Shown: positions 19,111-28,166 of the stretch, one piece after another
How the letters are laid out: every line of letters starts with the position of its first letter
Numbering within the stretch: position 1 is the stretch's first letter
The notes under the pieces: generated by a model
What the model was told of the DNA's origin: nothing
Seen by the model: only the letters and a program-made list of their open reading frames with translations
Database searches by the model: none
Position numbers and translations under genes: made by a program
NCBI RefSeq assembly: GCF_002803515.1
Contig: NZ_PHQX01000001.1
Location: 3,844,001 to 3,908,000 of the forward strand
Direction: 5' to 3'
DNA: 64,000 nucleotides
Origin: Stenotrophomonas lactitubi
GTDB lineage: Bacteria; Pseudomonadota; Gammaproteobacteria; Xanthomonadales; Xanthomonadaceae

Positions 19111-20097
19111 ATGACCGACACCCCGATCACCCTCATCGAAGCCATCACCCAGGCACTGGCCTGGGAGCTGGAGCACGACAAGTCGGTGCTGGTGCTGGGC
19201 GAAGACGTGGGCGTCAACGGCGGCGTGTTCCGCGCCACCGCCGGCCTGCAGCAGCGCTTCGGCGCCGACCGCATCCTCGACACCCCGCTGGATGAAACCA
19301 CCATCGCCGGCCTCACCATCGGCCTGGCCGCGCAGGGCATGAAGCCGGTGGCCGAAGCCCAGTTCGATGGCTTCATGTACCCGATGGTCGACCACATCAT
19401 CTGCCACGCCGCGCGCCTGCGTTACCGCACCCGTGGCCGCCTGCACTGCCCGATGGTGCTGCGCGTGCCGTGGGGTGGTGGCATCCGTGCGCCGGAACAC
19501 CACAGCGAAGCCAACGAAGCGATCTTCACCAACGTGCCGGGCCTGCGCGTGGTGCTGCCGTCCTCGCCGCAGCGCGCCTATGGCCTGCTGCTGGCCGCGA
19601 TCCGCGAGCCGGATCCGGTGATCTACATGGAGCCCAAGCGCATCTATCGCCAGTACAAGGAAGTGGTCGTCAACGACGGCGAAGCCTTGCCGCTGGACGT
19701 GTGCTTCGTGCTGCGCGACGGCACCGACGTGACCCTGGTGACCTGGGGTGCGCAGGTGAAGGAAGCGCTGGAAGCGGCCGACAAGCTGGCCGGCGAAGGC
19801 ATCAGTGCCGAAGTCATCGACGTGGCCACGCTGCGTCCGCTGGACTTCGCCACCATCGCCGAGTCGGTGGCCAAGACCGGCCGCTGCGTGATCGTGCAGG
19901 AGGCCCCGAAGACTGCGGGCTTCGGCGCGGAAATCGCCGCACGCCTGGCCGAGGAATCGCTGTACGACCTGCTGGCTCCGGTCGAGCGCGTTACCGGCTA
20001 CGACACCCACATTCCGCTGTTCCGCCTGGAGATGAAGTATCTGCCGAGCGTGGAGCGGATCGTGGCGGCGGCAAAGCGCGCGGTGGCGGCAGGCTGA
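19111..20097 (+). CDS. pdhB: Pyruvate dehydrogenase E1 component, beta subunit
   Basis: A 328-residue transketolase-like beta subunit that completes the E1 active site. The blocks LVLGEDVGVNGGVFRATAGL, RILDTPLDETTIAG and MVLRVPWGGGIRAPEHHSE are characteristic, as is the C-terminal transketolase_C domain (ATLRPLDFATI). The ATG at 19111 has GGAG 8 bases upstream. An alternative ATG at 19030, overlapping the pdhA stop (ATGGATGA) and with its own GGAG, would add 27 low-complexity residues; both are plausible. It is followed by an SH3-like gene one base after its stop. Confidence 0.9.
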   Translation: MTDTPITLIEAITQALAWELEHDKSVLVLGEDVGVNGGVFRATAGLQQRFGADRILDTPLDETTIAGLTIGLAAQGMKPVAEAQFDGFMYPMVDHIICHAARLRYRTRGRLHCPMVLRVPWGGGIRAPEHHSEANEAIFTNVPGLRVVLPSSPQRAYGLLLAAIREPDPVIYMEPKRIYRQYKEVVVNDGEALPLDVCFVLRDGTDVTLVTWGAQVKEALEAADKLAGEGISAEVIDVATLRPLDFATIAESVAKTGRCVIVQEAPKTAGFGAEIAARLAEESLYDLLAPVERVTGYDTHIPLFRLEMKYLPSVERIVAAAKRAVAAG

Positions 20098-20098
20098 C

Positions 20099-20452
20099 AT
20101 GCGGGCCCGCCTTCTCGGGGCTTACCGCAGCCAGTATCCCAACCCGCTCCGGTTCCGCACCGGCCAGATCGTCGAAGTAGGCGTACGTGACGAGGAATGG
20201 CCGGCGTTTGCCTGGGTGCGCACCAGTGATGGGCGCGCCGGATGGGCACCGGTAGCGTGGTTGCAGCTGTTGGACGATGGTCGCGCAGAAGCCCTGCGCG
20301 ACGATGACGCCCGCGAGCTGGATGTGGAGAACGGCGAGATGGTCAAGCTTCATCACGAACACGGCGGGTGGTGGTGGTCCGAGCGCGCCAATGGCGCGAC
20401 GGGCTGGTTGCCTGCCCGCGAACTGGAACTGCTGGAAGAGAACTGCAAATGA
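20099..20452 (+). CDS. Small SH3-like domain protein inside the pdh operon
   Basis: A 117-residue protein with two SH3-like units: residues about 1-58 (FRTGQIVEVGVRD then DGRAGWAPVAWLQLL) and about 70-115 (NGEMVKLHHEHGGWWWSE then ATGWLPARELELL). Each has the pattern of a G-x-x-V start and a GW(A/L)P end typical of variant SH3 folds. No signal peptide is present, so it is cytoplasmic. It starts one base after the pdhB stop and its stop overlaps the E2 start (ATGA), so it is translated as part of the dehydrogenase operon. A role in assembly or regulation of the complex is possible but is inference. Confidence 0.82.
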   Translation: MRARLLGAYRSQYPNPLRFRTGQIVEVGVRDEEWPAFAWVRTSDGRAGWAPVAWLQLLDDGRAEALRDDDARELDVENGEMVKLHHEHGGWWWSERANGATGWLPARELELLEENCK

Positions 20453-21843
20453 GCCAGACCAAGAACTTCAACCTGCCCGACCTGGGCGAAGGCCTGCCGG
20501 ACGCGACCATCGTCGAGTGGTTCGTCAAGGAAGGCGATGTGATCAAGCTGGACGAGCCGCTGGTCTCGATGGAGACCGCCAAGGCCGTCGTCGAAGTGCC
20601 CTCGCCGTTCTCCGGCACGGTGCTGAAGCTGTCCGGCGCTGCCGGCGACATCATCCCGACCGGCGCGGTGCTGGCCAGCTTCGCGCTGGACCCGAACCTG
20701 CCGCAGCGCGCTGACGGCCAGGACACCGGCCACAGCCACGGTCATGCCGCTCCGGCGGCTCCGGCCGCACCGACGCCGCCGCCGCTGCCGACCGCAGCCG
20801 CCCCGGTAGCTGCTGAAGAAGCCAAGCCGGCGGCCGCCGAGCGTGATGACGCCGGCACCGTGGTCGGCGCGATGCAGAGCTCCAACGCGGTGCATGCCGA
20901 ACAGGCGCTGGCCGTTGGCGGCGTCAAGGCCGTACCGGCCGTGCGTGCCACCGCGCGCAAGCTGGGCGTGGACCTGAGCCGCGTGCGTGCCACCGGCACC
21001 GATGGCGCGGTGACCATGGCCGACGTCAAGCAGGCCGCTGCCGATGGCAGCGCGAAGATCGGCGCCGCACCGGCAGCGGTTGCTGCACCGGCTGCTGCCG
21101 CACCGGCTCCGGCGCAGGTGGCCGCGCCGGTACAGTCCGACGCACGCACCCCGCTGTCTGCCGCTGGCAAGCCGATGCGCACCCAGCCGCCGGGCGTGGT
21201 CGCCAAGGGCCAGCCGGAACCGCTGAAGGGCGTGCGCCGCAACATGGCCCGCGTCATGGCCGATGCGCACAGCAAGGTCGTGCCGACCACGCTGAACGAC
21301 GACGCCGACATCCACGCCTGGCTGCCGGGCAACGACGTCACCGCGCGCCTGGTGCGCTCGATCGTGGTCGCCGCGCAGAAGGTGCCGGCGATGAACGCCT
21401 GGTTCGACGGTGAAGCGCTGACCCGCACCCTGCATGCGCAGGTGGACATCGGCATCGCCGTTGATACCGACGACGGCCTGTTCGTGCCGGCGCTGCGCAA
21501 TGCCGACATGCTGGATGCCCGTGGCATCCGCGAAGGCGTGAACCGTCTGCGCGAGCAGGTGGAAGCGCGTTCGATCGCGGCGTCGGAACTGAGCGGCTAC
21601 ACCATCTCGCTGTCCAACTTCGGCATGTTCGCCGGCCGCTACGCGACCCCGGTCGTGGTGCCGCCGTGCGTGGCCATCGTCGGTGCCGGCCGTGCCCGCC
21701 ACCAGATGACCCCGGTGATGGGCGGCGTGGAAGCGCACAAGGTCATTCCGCTGTCAGTGACCTTCGACCACCGCGCCGCCACCGGCGGTGAAGCGGCCCG
21801 CTTCCTGCGCGCGATGATGGATGATCTGGCGCTGGCAAGCTGA
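20449..21843 (+). CDS. pdhC: Dihydrolipoamide acetyltransferase E2 component
   Basis: A 464-residue E2 core enzyme. One N-terminal lipoyl domain (residues 1-80) has the lipoylated Lys in LVSMETAKAVVEVPSPF. It is followed by an Ala/Pro/His-rich swinging linker, a peripheral subunit-binding domain (VPAVRATARKLGVDLSRVRA), a second Ala/Pro linker, and the CoA-dependent acyltransferase domain. The catalytic block VTFDHRAATGGEAARFL carries the DHR motif near the C-terminus. The start overlaps the SH3-like gene stop at 20449. E3 is not encoded here and must come from elsewhere. A strong terminator follows. Confidence 0.93.
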   Translation: MSQTKNFNLPDLGEGLPDATIVEWFVKEGDVIKLDEPLVSMETAKAVVEVPSPFSGTVLKLSGAAGDIIPTGAVLASFALDPNLPQRADGQDTGHSHGHAAPAAPAAPTPPPLPTAAAPVAAEEAKPAAAERDDAGTVVGAMQSSNAVHAEQALAVGGVKAVPAVRATARKLGVDLSRVRATGTDGAVTMADVKQAAADGSAKIGAAPAAVAAPAAAAPAPAQVAAPVQSDARTPLSAAGKPMRTQPPGVVAKGQPEPLKGVRRNMARVMADAHSKVVPTTLNDDADIHAWLPGNDVTARLVRSIVVAAQKVPAMNAWFDGEALTRTLHAQVDIGIAVDTDDGLFVPALRNADMLDARGIREGVNRLREQVEARSIAASELSGYTISLSNFGMFAGRYATPVVVPPCVAIVGAGRARHQMTPVMGGVEAHKVIPLSVTFDHRAATGGEAARFLRAMMDDLALAS

Positions 21844-21848
21844 TCCGG

Positions 21849-21948
21849 CAGGTGCCAACCTTGGTTGGCACATGAATGGAAAACGCCGGGCAATGCCCGG
21901 CGTTTTTTTGTGTCCGCTCCACTGTAGTGCCGAGCCATGCTCGGCTGC
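21849..21948 (+). terminator. pdh operon terminator flanked by two SMAG-type palindromes
   Basis: The rho-independent terminator lies at 21881-21909: arms AAACGCCGGGC and GCCCGGCGTTT with a 3-base loop, followed by a T-run. Upstream at 21849-21872 is a GTGCCAACC/GGTTGGCAC palindrome (GCAG-headed SMAG variant). Downstream at 21924-21948 is a GTAG-headed element with stem GCCGAGC/GCTCGGC. Confidence 0.85.
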
Positions 21949-22054
21949 TTCTTGCTGGTCAACCGAAGGTGCGCGCAAGCACATTTGGGAATAGTTGCAT
22001 GGACTTCCACGCCAGGCTCCTTAGCATCGAGCCTCCAGACCTGTCTGTTCTGCC

Positions 22055-23044
22055 ATGTCAAATCCAACCACCATCATTGATGCGTTCCTGGCCAAGGGCG
22101 CCCAGCTGTTTCGCGAGCGGCCCTTCGGGCCATTGCCATCACCGGAAGAAGCACTGGACGACCTTTCGATTCCAGCACTGGTCTATCTGCGATGGTTGGC
22201 TTCAACGGGCGCCTTCATCGATCAGGCGGTGGGATCGACCATCGCTCGGTCAAATTCCCCAATGGAACTCGTCGCAAACCTGCACGCGGCATTTCACGGT
22301 GAGATTCCCGGCAATGCTCTCAGTGAGGATGCACTGAGCTTCACTGTCGAGTACTTCAGTCCGCACGCCGTCTACCTCTCTGACTTCTTCTCGCTTTTCC
22401 CGGAAAGTCCCCCTCCATCGCAGAACGATATGTGGTTCGGGCAGGAGAAGATGTGGAAGCTACTGGACTCACGCCATATGACATGGCGCAACGGGAAGTC
22501 CGTGCGTCGAGGACTCATCGCCGATGATGAACAAGAGGGCCAGAACAATCAGACTGCCCCGGTTGCACCGATGGACGCCGATGTCTGGATCTCGACCCTG
22601 CATGACCTGTCGAATGCAGTCGTGGACCAGAAGAGCTGCTGGGCCTATGCAGACCACTTCTACACACCGTTGAAGGATGCGCCGTCAGAAGAGGTCATCC
22701 TGGCGGTCATGAGCGAATTTCTTCGGAAACCGCCACATGATGGGTCGATCATGTGTGCAGCGGAGAACTTCCTGTCGGATATTCCATTCCCCCGCTACAT
22801 CAAAGCCTATTCCATCCTCGCGCCGGACCTGCTGGACCTTTCATCGGACGCCGCGCTAAGTCTCTTCAATTATCCAGGTTGTAAACTGACGCCCCGTCAT
22901 ATCCGGCAATTCATCAAGGAGCTCAGGCGGTGCAATCCAGGCCGCGATGTGGTCGGAGAGCTTGCCCAGCTGGCCATTGAATGGAATTCGGAAGACGACG
23001 AGACATTTTCAATCGTCATCGAAGCAGCACAGAAGCAAGGGTAG
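22055..23044 (+). CDS. Hypothetical protein of unknown family
   Basis: A 329-residue soluble protein (MSNPTTIIDAFLAKGAQLF...). It lacks a signal peptide, membrane segments or recognisable catalytic motif. The N-terminal third is helical (SIPALVYLRWLASTGAFIDQ). The middle contains a charged, Gln/Asn-containing linker (DEQEGQNNQT), and the last 100 residues are helical with KLTPRHIRQFIKELRRCNPG. Base composition is less GC-rich than its neighbours and it stands alone between palindromes, which hints at horizontal acquisition. I cannot assign a function. Confidence 0.7.
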   Translation: MSNPTTIIDAFLAKGAQLFRERPFGPLPSPEEALDDLSIPALVYLRWLASTGAFIDQAVGSTIARSNSPMELVANLHAAFHGEIPGNALSEDALSFTVEYFSPHAVYLSDFFSLFPESPPPSQNDMWFGQEKMWKLLDSRHMTWRNGKSVRRGLIADDEQEGQNNQTAPVAPMDADVWISTLHDLSNAVVDQKSCWAYADHFYTPLKDAPSEEVILAVMSEFLRKPPHDGSIMCAAENFLSDIPFPRYIKAYSILAPDLLDLSSDAALSLFNYPGCKLTPRHIRQFIKELRRCNPGRDVVGELAQLAIEWNSEDDETFSIVIEAAQKQG

Positions 23045-23080
23045 GTCCAGGAGCCGGCAAGTACCGGCGCCCTCCCTGAA

Positions 23081-23467
23081 TCAATTCCGCGCGACCATGC
23101 CCTCGGCGCGGCTGTAGACACGCAGGCGGTGGCCATCGGGATCGACGCCGACGAAGGTGTGGCCAAATTCCAGCGTCACCGGTGCCTGGGTGATCTGCAC
23201 GCCAAGCGCGCGCCATTCGTCGTGCATGCGATGCACCGTTGCTGCATCCGCCACCACCATCGCCAGCTCGGCTGCACCTGCCTCGGCAGTGACAGGCGGC
23301 TGCACGTCATCGCGTTGCCACAGGCCCAGTGCGGCGCCATCACCAAGCAGGAACAGGGCGAAGCCGGGCGACTGCTCGACCGGTGGTTTGCCGAGGATGC
23401 CGCTGTAGAAGGTGGCGCTGGTGGCGACGTCGCGCACGTACTGCAGCAGGGTGCTGGGCTTGAACAT
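23081..23467 (-). CDS. VOC family protein (glyoxalase/bleomycin-resistance fold)
   Basis: A 128-residue single-unit VOC protein. The pattern LLQYVRDVATSATFYSGIL, the middle FALFLLGDGAALGLW and the end GHTFVGVDPDGHRLRVY match the paired beta-alpha-beta-beta-beta units of the fold. Family members are dioxygenases, isomerases or drug-binding proteins. The expected metal ligands are only partly obvious, so the substrate cannot be named. It is convergent with the preceding gene, and a dense palindrome cluster lies upstream. Confidence 0.82.
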   Translation of the reverse strand: MFKPSTLLQYVRDVATSATFYSGILGKPPVEQSPGFALFLLGDGAALGLWQRDDVQPPVTAEAGAAELAMVVADAATVHRMHDEWRALGVQITQAPVTLEFGHTFVGVDPDGHRLRVYSRAEGMVARN

Positions 23468-23567
23468 GGGGAAGCTCCGTTGTTGGGAGCATTCATGGTG
23501 GCCCTGCCCTGCTGACAGTTCCTGTCAGCAGTGTTGAGCCTACTTTGCTGGTGTTGCTCCAGCTCCG

Positions 23568-23774
23568 GTAGATGTCGAGCTTGTTCGACTGCTGTTGCCC
23601 TGGCTCTGGTAGAGGTCGAGCTTGCTCGACTGCTCTCCGCGAACAGCAAGAGCAGTCGAGCAAGCTCGACCTCTACCAAGAGCAAAGAGCAAAGAGCGAA
23701 AGCGACGAGCAAGCTCGACATCTACCGAGAGCGGAGAGCAAAGAGCAAAAGCGTTGAGCAAGCTCGACCTCTAC
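23568..23774. repeat. Cluster of five SMAG palindromes (GTCGAGC subtype)
   Basis: Five near-identical 22-base elements: 23568-23589 and 23609-23630 headed by GTAG on the plus strand, and 23655-23676, 23704-23725 and 23753-23774 headed by GTAG on the minus strand. The stem is GTCGAGC/GCTCGAC. Copies two and three form a perfect inverted repeat with 28-bp arms (23609-23636 and 23649-23676) around a 12-base loop. The spacers are simple repeats of GAGCAAAGAGC type. The rest of the 23468-23787 gap holds only the promoter side of the VOC gene. Confidence 0.85.
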
Positions 23775-23787
23775 CAAAGCTGGTACG

Positions 23788-24495
23788 TCACGAACGGTCC
23801 AGCCAATCCGGGGCGATGCCCTGCGCCTTTTGCCAGCGCCGTAGCAAGGTGGCGCGCGGCACAAGATAGTGATCCGGCAGTGCGCGCACATGGCGGATGC
23901 GATCCAGGCGGAAATGGCGGAAGTCCTCGCGGCCCTCACACCACGCCGCCAGCATCGGCACTTCATCGAAGTATCCCAGCGCGAACGGCCAGACCACGCG
24001 CTCGCTGCGCCGCCCCTGTGCATCTTCATAGGCGAACTGCAGCCGCTGCTGCGTGCCCACGGCTTCGCGCACGGCCTGCAGGCGCGCCGGGGGCACCTTC
24101 GCCGCCGTACGCGAAGGACCCACCCGCAGGCCGCTGTCACGCAGTGCTTCGCGGCGTGCTGCCGGCAGCACGTGCGCGATGCGTGCCAACGCATCACGCG
24201 CGGCCTCGGCCAGCGCCGGCTCGGTGCGTGCCGCCACCCAGCGCAGGCCCAGCACCAGCGCGTCGATCTCCGCCGGTGGCAAGGTCAGCGGCGGCAGCAC
24301 GTCGCCGGGTTCCAGCTGGTAGCCGACACCGGCTTCCCCGCGCAGGTCGGCGCCCTGTTCGCGCAGCGTTTCGATATCGCGGTACAGCGTGCGCAGGCTG
24401 ACGCCCAGTTCATCGGCCAGCGCCTGCCCGGCCACCGGCCGGCGATGGCGGCGCAGCACCTGCAGCAGTTGGGTCAGACGCAGCGCGCGCGACAT
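23788..24495 (-). CDS. YafY-type WYL-domain transcriptional regulator
   Basis: A 235-residue regulator. It has an N-terminal HTH_11 domain (LTQLLQVLRRHRRPVAGQAL and LGVSLRTLYRDIETL, where the recognition helix shows the S-x-R-T-x-Y-R-D signature) and a C-terminal WYL-type ligand-binding domain (residues about 135-200, including FALGYFDEVPMLAAW). The start at 24495 overlaps the stop of the upstream NAD(P)-binding gene by one base, so the two are an operon. Such regulators often respond to nucleic-acid or nucleotide ligands; the target here is unknown. Confidence 0.85.
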   Translation of the reverse strand: MSRALRLTQLLQVLRRHRRPVAGQALADELGVSLRTLYRDIETLREQGADLRGEAGVGYQLEPGDVLPPLTLPPAEIDALVLGLRWVAARTEPALAEAARDALARIAHVLPAARREALRDSGLRVGPSRTAAKVPPARLQAVREAVGTQQRLQFAYEDAQGRRSERVVWPFALGYFDEVPMLAAWCEGREDFRHFRLDRIRHVRALPDHYLVPRATLLRRWQKAQGIAPDWLDRS

Positions 24496-25130
24496 CAGTC
24501 CACCAGGTCTTTCGAAGCCACCACGTGCTCGCCCGGTGCCGGCGCCAGTGCCGCGTTCACCAGCGCCCGCGCAATACGCGTGGCCGGGTTGATACGCCAC
24601 GCACGCGGCAGCACCGGCCGCAATGCACCCAGCACCTGCAGGGCGAACTGTTCGCCACGGCGCGCCTGTGGGCGGTGGCCGCCGATCAGGCCCGGCCGGA
24701 CCAGAGTCAGCGAAGCAAAGCCCAGCGCGCGCAGGTCGCGCTCCAGCTCGCCTTTTACCCGGCTGTAGAAGATGGCCGAACCCGGATTGGCACCCGCCGC
24801 CGAATTCAGTACGAAGGCACGGGCGCCCTGGGTCCTGGCCAGGCGGGCGAAGGCGAGCGGGTAGTCGTGGTCGATCCGGTAGAAAGCCTCGCGGCTTCCC
24901 GCCTGGGCCATCGTGCTGCCCAGCGCGCATACCACCGCATCCACCGGTGCCCAGCCCGGCGCATCCGGCAACTGATCGAAGTCCAGCACCGGGGCGTGCA
25001 GTTTCGGGTCACGCAGGTCCAGCGGCCGCCGGGTCGGGGCCACCACCGCGCGGCAGCGCGGGTCGTCCAGCAGCATCGGCAGGGCCAGCCCGCCCACCAG
25101 TCCGGTCGCCCCCAGCAACATCACACGCAT
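24495..25130 (-). CDS. NAD(P)-binding Rossmann-fold protein (atypical SDR)
   Basis: A 211-residue protein with the N-terminal dinucleotide-binding motif LLGATGLVGGLAL (G-A-T-G-x-x-G). It continues with VDAVVCALGSTMAQAG and LTLVRPGLIGGHR, the pattern of the YwnB/HTATIP2-like atypical short-chain dehydrogenases. The ATG at 25130 is chosen because GGAGG lies 5 bases upstream; four more upstream codons are possible. It is translationally coupled to the WYL regulator downstream. The substrate is unknown, and members can be reductases or redox sensors. Confidence 0.82.
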   Translation of the reverse strand: MRVMLLGATGLVGGLALPMLLDDPRCRAVVAPTRRPLDLRDPKLHAPVLDFDQLPDAPGWAPVDAVVCALGSTMAQAGSREAFYRIDHDYPLAFARLARTQGARAFVLNSAAGANPGSAIFYSRVKGELERDLRALGFASLTLVRPGLIGGHRPQARRGEQFALQVLGALRPVLPRAWRINPATRIARALVNAALAPAPGEHVVASKDLVD

Positions 25131-25236
25131 ACCCACCTCCACTGCGGCATCCTGTCGCCCATCCTATCGGTTCAAGCCACCGCCAGTTGCGCCGATATGC
25201 TGTGACCAGCCCCCCTGCCACCCCAGGATTTGTTCC

Positions 25237-26775
25237 ATGACGGACCAGCCCGACCCCCGCCCTGCCCCCGGCACCGCCATCGGACCGCCCGCGCGCGTGC
25301 GCGCGGTTGTCGATGACGGGCGCGGCGATCGGGTGGTACTGCAGGGAGGGAACAGCGTGGCGTTGCAGCAGCTGTTTGCCGGAGCCGATGCACCCGAGCC
25401 ACTGCTGGCTGCCTTCGCCAATGGCATGGCCACCCTGCCCGGCGAGCTGGGCGACATGGGCGACCGCCTGCAGTCGGCGCAGGCCAGTGCCGACTGGCCG
25501 CGCTATGGCCGGGCGATGCGGCAGCTGATCGACAAATACATCCGCACCATCGACCAGCATTCGCCCGATGGCCAGCCCGACAGCCTGCGCCTGTCCGAAC
25601 AGCTGCGGTTGCTGCTGGGCGGCGCGGTGGTGGCGCTGCTGCAGCACGATCCTGATCTGCGCGAGCAGGCGCAGGCGTTGGCCGTGCGCCTGCGCCAATG
25701 GCAACCGGGCGCGGCACTGGAGCCGATCGAACAAGGTGCGCGCGAGCTGGGTCACCAGATCGGCGTGCGCGCCGAAAGCTGGCAGGAACAGCAGGCGTTG
25801 TTGCTTGAGTTGTTCGCACTGCTGCTGGAGAACGTCAGCGAGCTGCTGGATGACCGCAGCTGGCTGCAGGGCCAGATCGCAGCCGTGCGCCAACTGCTGG
25901 CCGGGCCGCTGGAAGCCGAATCTGTCGAGCGCACCCGCGCCGAGCTGCGCGAGGTGATCTACAAGCAGGGCCTGCTGCGGCAGGGAATCGACGATTCGAA
26001 AGCAGCCATGCGTAGCCTGATGGGCGAGTTCATCGAGCGCATGGACGGCATGGCTGCCAGTACCGGTGAATACCACGACCGCATCGGCAGCTACGCGCTG
26101 CAGCTGCGCGAGGCGCGCAGCATCGCCGACCTCAACCACCTGCTGCAGGAAGTGATGCAGGACACCGGCAAAGTGCAGCAGCAGGCGGCGCAGGCGCGCG
26201 ATCACCTGGCCAGCGCGCGGCAGGAAGTGGAGCGCGCCGAGCAGCGCATCAACCAGCTGGAACAGGATCTGCGCGCGGCCGGCGATCTGGCACGTATCGA
26301 TCCGCTGACCCAGGCCTTGAACCGGCGTGGTCTGGATGAACTGCTGCAACGCGAGCTGGCCCGCGCCGCCCGCAACAACTCGCCGTTGGGGCTGGCAGTG
26401 ATCGATCTGGATGATTTCCACCAGACCAACGACGAACACGGCCACGCCGGCGGCGACGCGCTGCTGCAGCACCTGGTGTCGGTGTGCCGCCTGCTGCTGC
26501 GTGCCACCGATGGCATCGCCCGGCTGGGTGGCGACGAGTTCGTGCTGGTACTGCCGGAAACCCCCGGCGCGGACAGCATGGCCACGGTGCAGCGGCTGCA
26601 GCGTTCACTGGCGCATCGCGTGCTGACCGTGCAGGACCGGCGGGTACCGGTGCATTTCAGTGCCGGGCTTTCGCAATGGCAGCCGGGCGACGATGCCGAT
26701 ACGTTGCTGCGACGCGCCGATGACGCCCTGTATGTGGCCAAGCGCGAAGGCAAGAACCGGGTGCACGCCGGATAG
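25237..26775 (+). CDS. Diguanylate cyclase (GGDEF domain)
   Basis: A 512-residue cytoplasmic enzyme predicted to make cyclic di-GMP from two GTP. The N-terminal ~330 residues are helical without membrane segments, ending in a coiled-coil-like stretch (residues about 290-350). The C-terminal GGDEF domain holds an intact catalytic motif (RLGGDEFVLVLP, about residues 429-440) and an inhibitory I-site R-x-x-D (RATD) five residues before it. It is therefore probably active and feedback-inhibited. No EAL domain is present. Three tandem repeats of paired SMAG elements follow the stop. Confidence 0.92.
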   Translation: MTDQPDPRPAPGTAIGPPARVRAVVDDGRGDRVVLQGGNSVALQQLFAGADAPEPLLAAFANGMATLPGELGDMGDRLQSAQASADWPRYGRAMRQLIDKYIRTIDQHSPDGQPDSLRLSEQLRLLLGGAVVALLQHDPDLREQAQALAVRLRQWQPGAALEPIEQGARELGHQIGVRAESWQEQQALLLELFALLLENVSELLDDRSWLQGQIAAVRQLLAGPLEAESVERTRAELREVIYKQGLLRQGIDDSKAAMRSLMGEFIERMDGMAASTGEYHDRIGSYALQLREARSIADLNHLLQEVMQDTGKVQQQAAQARDHLASARQEVERAEQRINQLEQDLRAAGDLARIDPLTQALNRRGLDELLQRELARAARNNSPLGLAVIDLDDFHQTNDEHGHAGGDALLQHLVSVCRLLLRATDGIARLGGDEFVLVLPETPGADSMATVQRLQRSLAHRVLTVQDRRVPVHFSAGLSQWQPGDDADTLLRRADDALYVAKREGKNRVHAG

Positions 26776-26783
26776 TCCCCGGC

Positions 26784-27043
26784 GCGCCGGAAACCGCTTG
26801 GTAGGTGCCAACCTTGGTTGGCACGCGCAGCAATCAAACCGCCGACCAAGGTCGGCCCCTACCGGGCAAGGCGCCGGAAACCGCTTGGGTAGGTGCCAAC
26901 CTTGGTTGGCACGCGCAGCAAACAAACCGCCGACCAAGGTAGGCCTCTACCGGGCAAGGCGCCGGAAACCGCTTGGTAGGTGCCAACCTTGGTTGGCACG
27001 CGCGACAAACAAACCGCCGACCAAGGTCGGCCCCTACCGGGGA
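26784..27043. repeat. Three tandem ~87-bp repeats, each with two opposed SMAG elements
   Basis: Units start at 26784, 26871 and 26959 (periods 87 and 88) with the common start GCGCCGGAAACCGCTTGG. Every unit contains GTAG + GTGCCAACCTTGGTTGGCAC in plus orientation and then GCCGACCAAGGTCGGC...CTAC in minus orientation. The units differ by a handful of substitutions and one inserted G. They fill the gap between convergent genes (GGDEF cyclase and DUF808 protein). Confidence 0.9.
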
Positions 27044-27054
27044 AGGAGCTGGCG

Positions 27055-27981
<927 letters not shown>

Positions 27982-28094
27982 GGGGGATCCAGTAAAGGGA
28001 ATGAGCGGATTCTGACCGATCCTGCGCCGCCTGCGGTAGCGGGTTCACCGCGCGCCTACCGCCGCGCAGGGACACTGGCAGCGTATTCCGATCC

Positions 28095-28117
28095 CGCCGG
28101 GCATGGCCCGGCGCTAC
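28095..28117 (-). repeat. SMAG palindrome before the UbiB-like gene
   Basis: Stem CGCCGGGC/GCCCGGCG ending in CTAC, so GTAG-headed on the minus strand. It lies between the divergent DUF808 and UbiB-family genes, about 50 bases before the TTG start of the latter. Confidence 0.7.
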
Positions 28118-28166
28118 CCGGTCGCCAGATCACGGCCGCCGGGGCGTCGCTTTCGAGGAGTTCTGT

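Noticed and set aside
26784..27043. CRISPR-like or phage-integration repeats
   Set aside because: Same reasoning: complete tandem units with internal palindromes and no spacer diversity.
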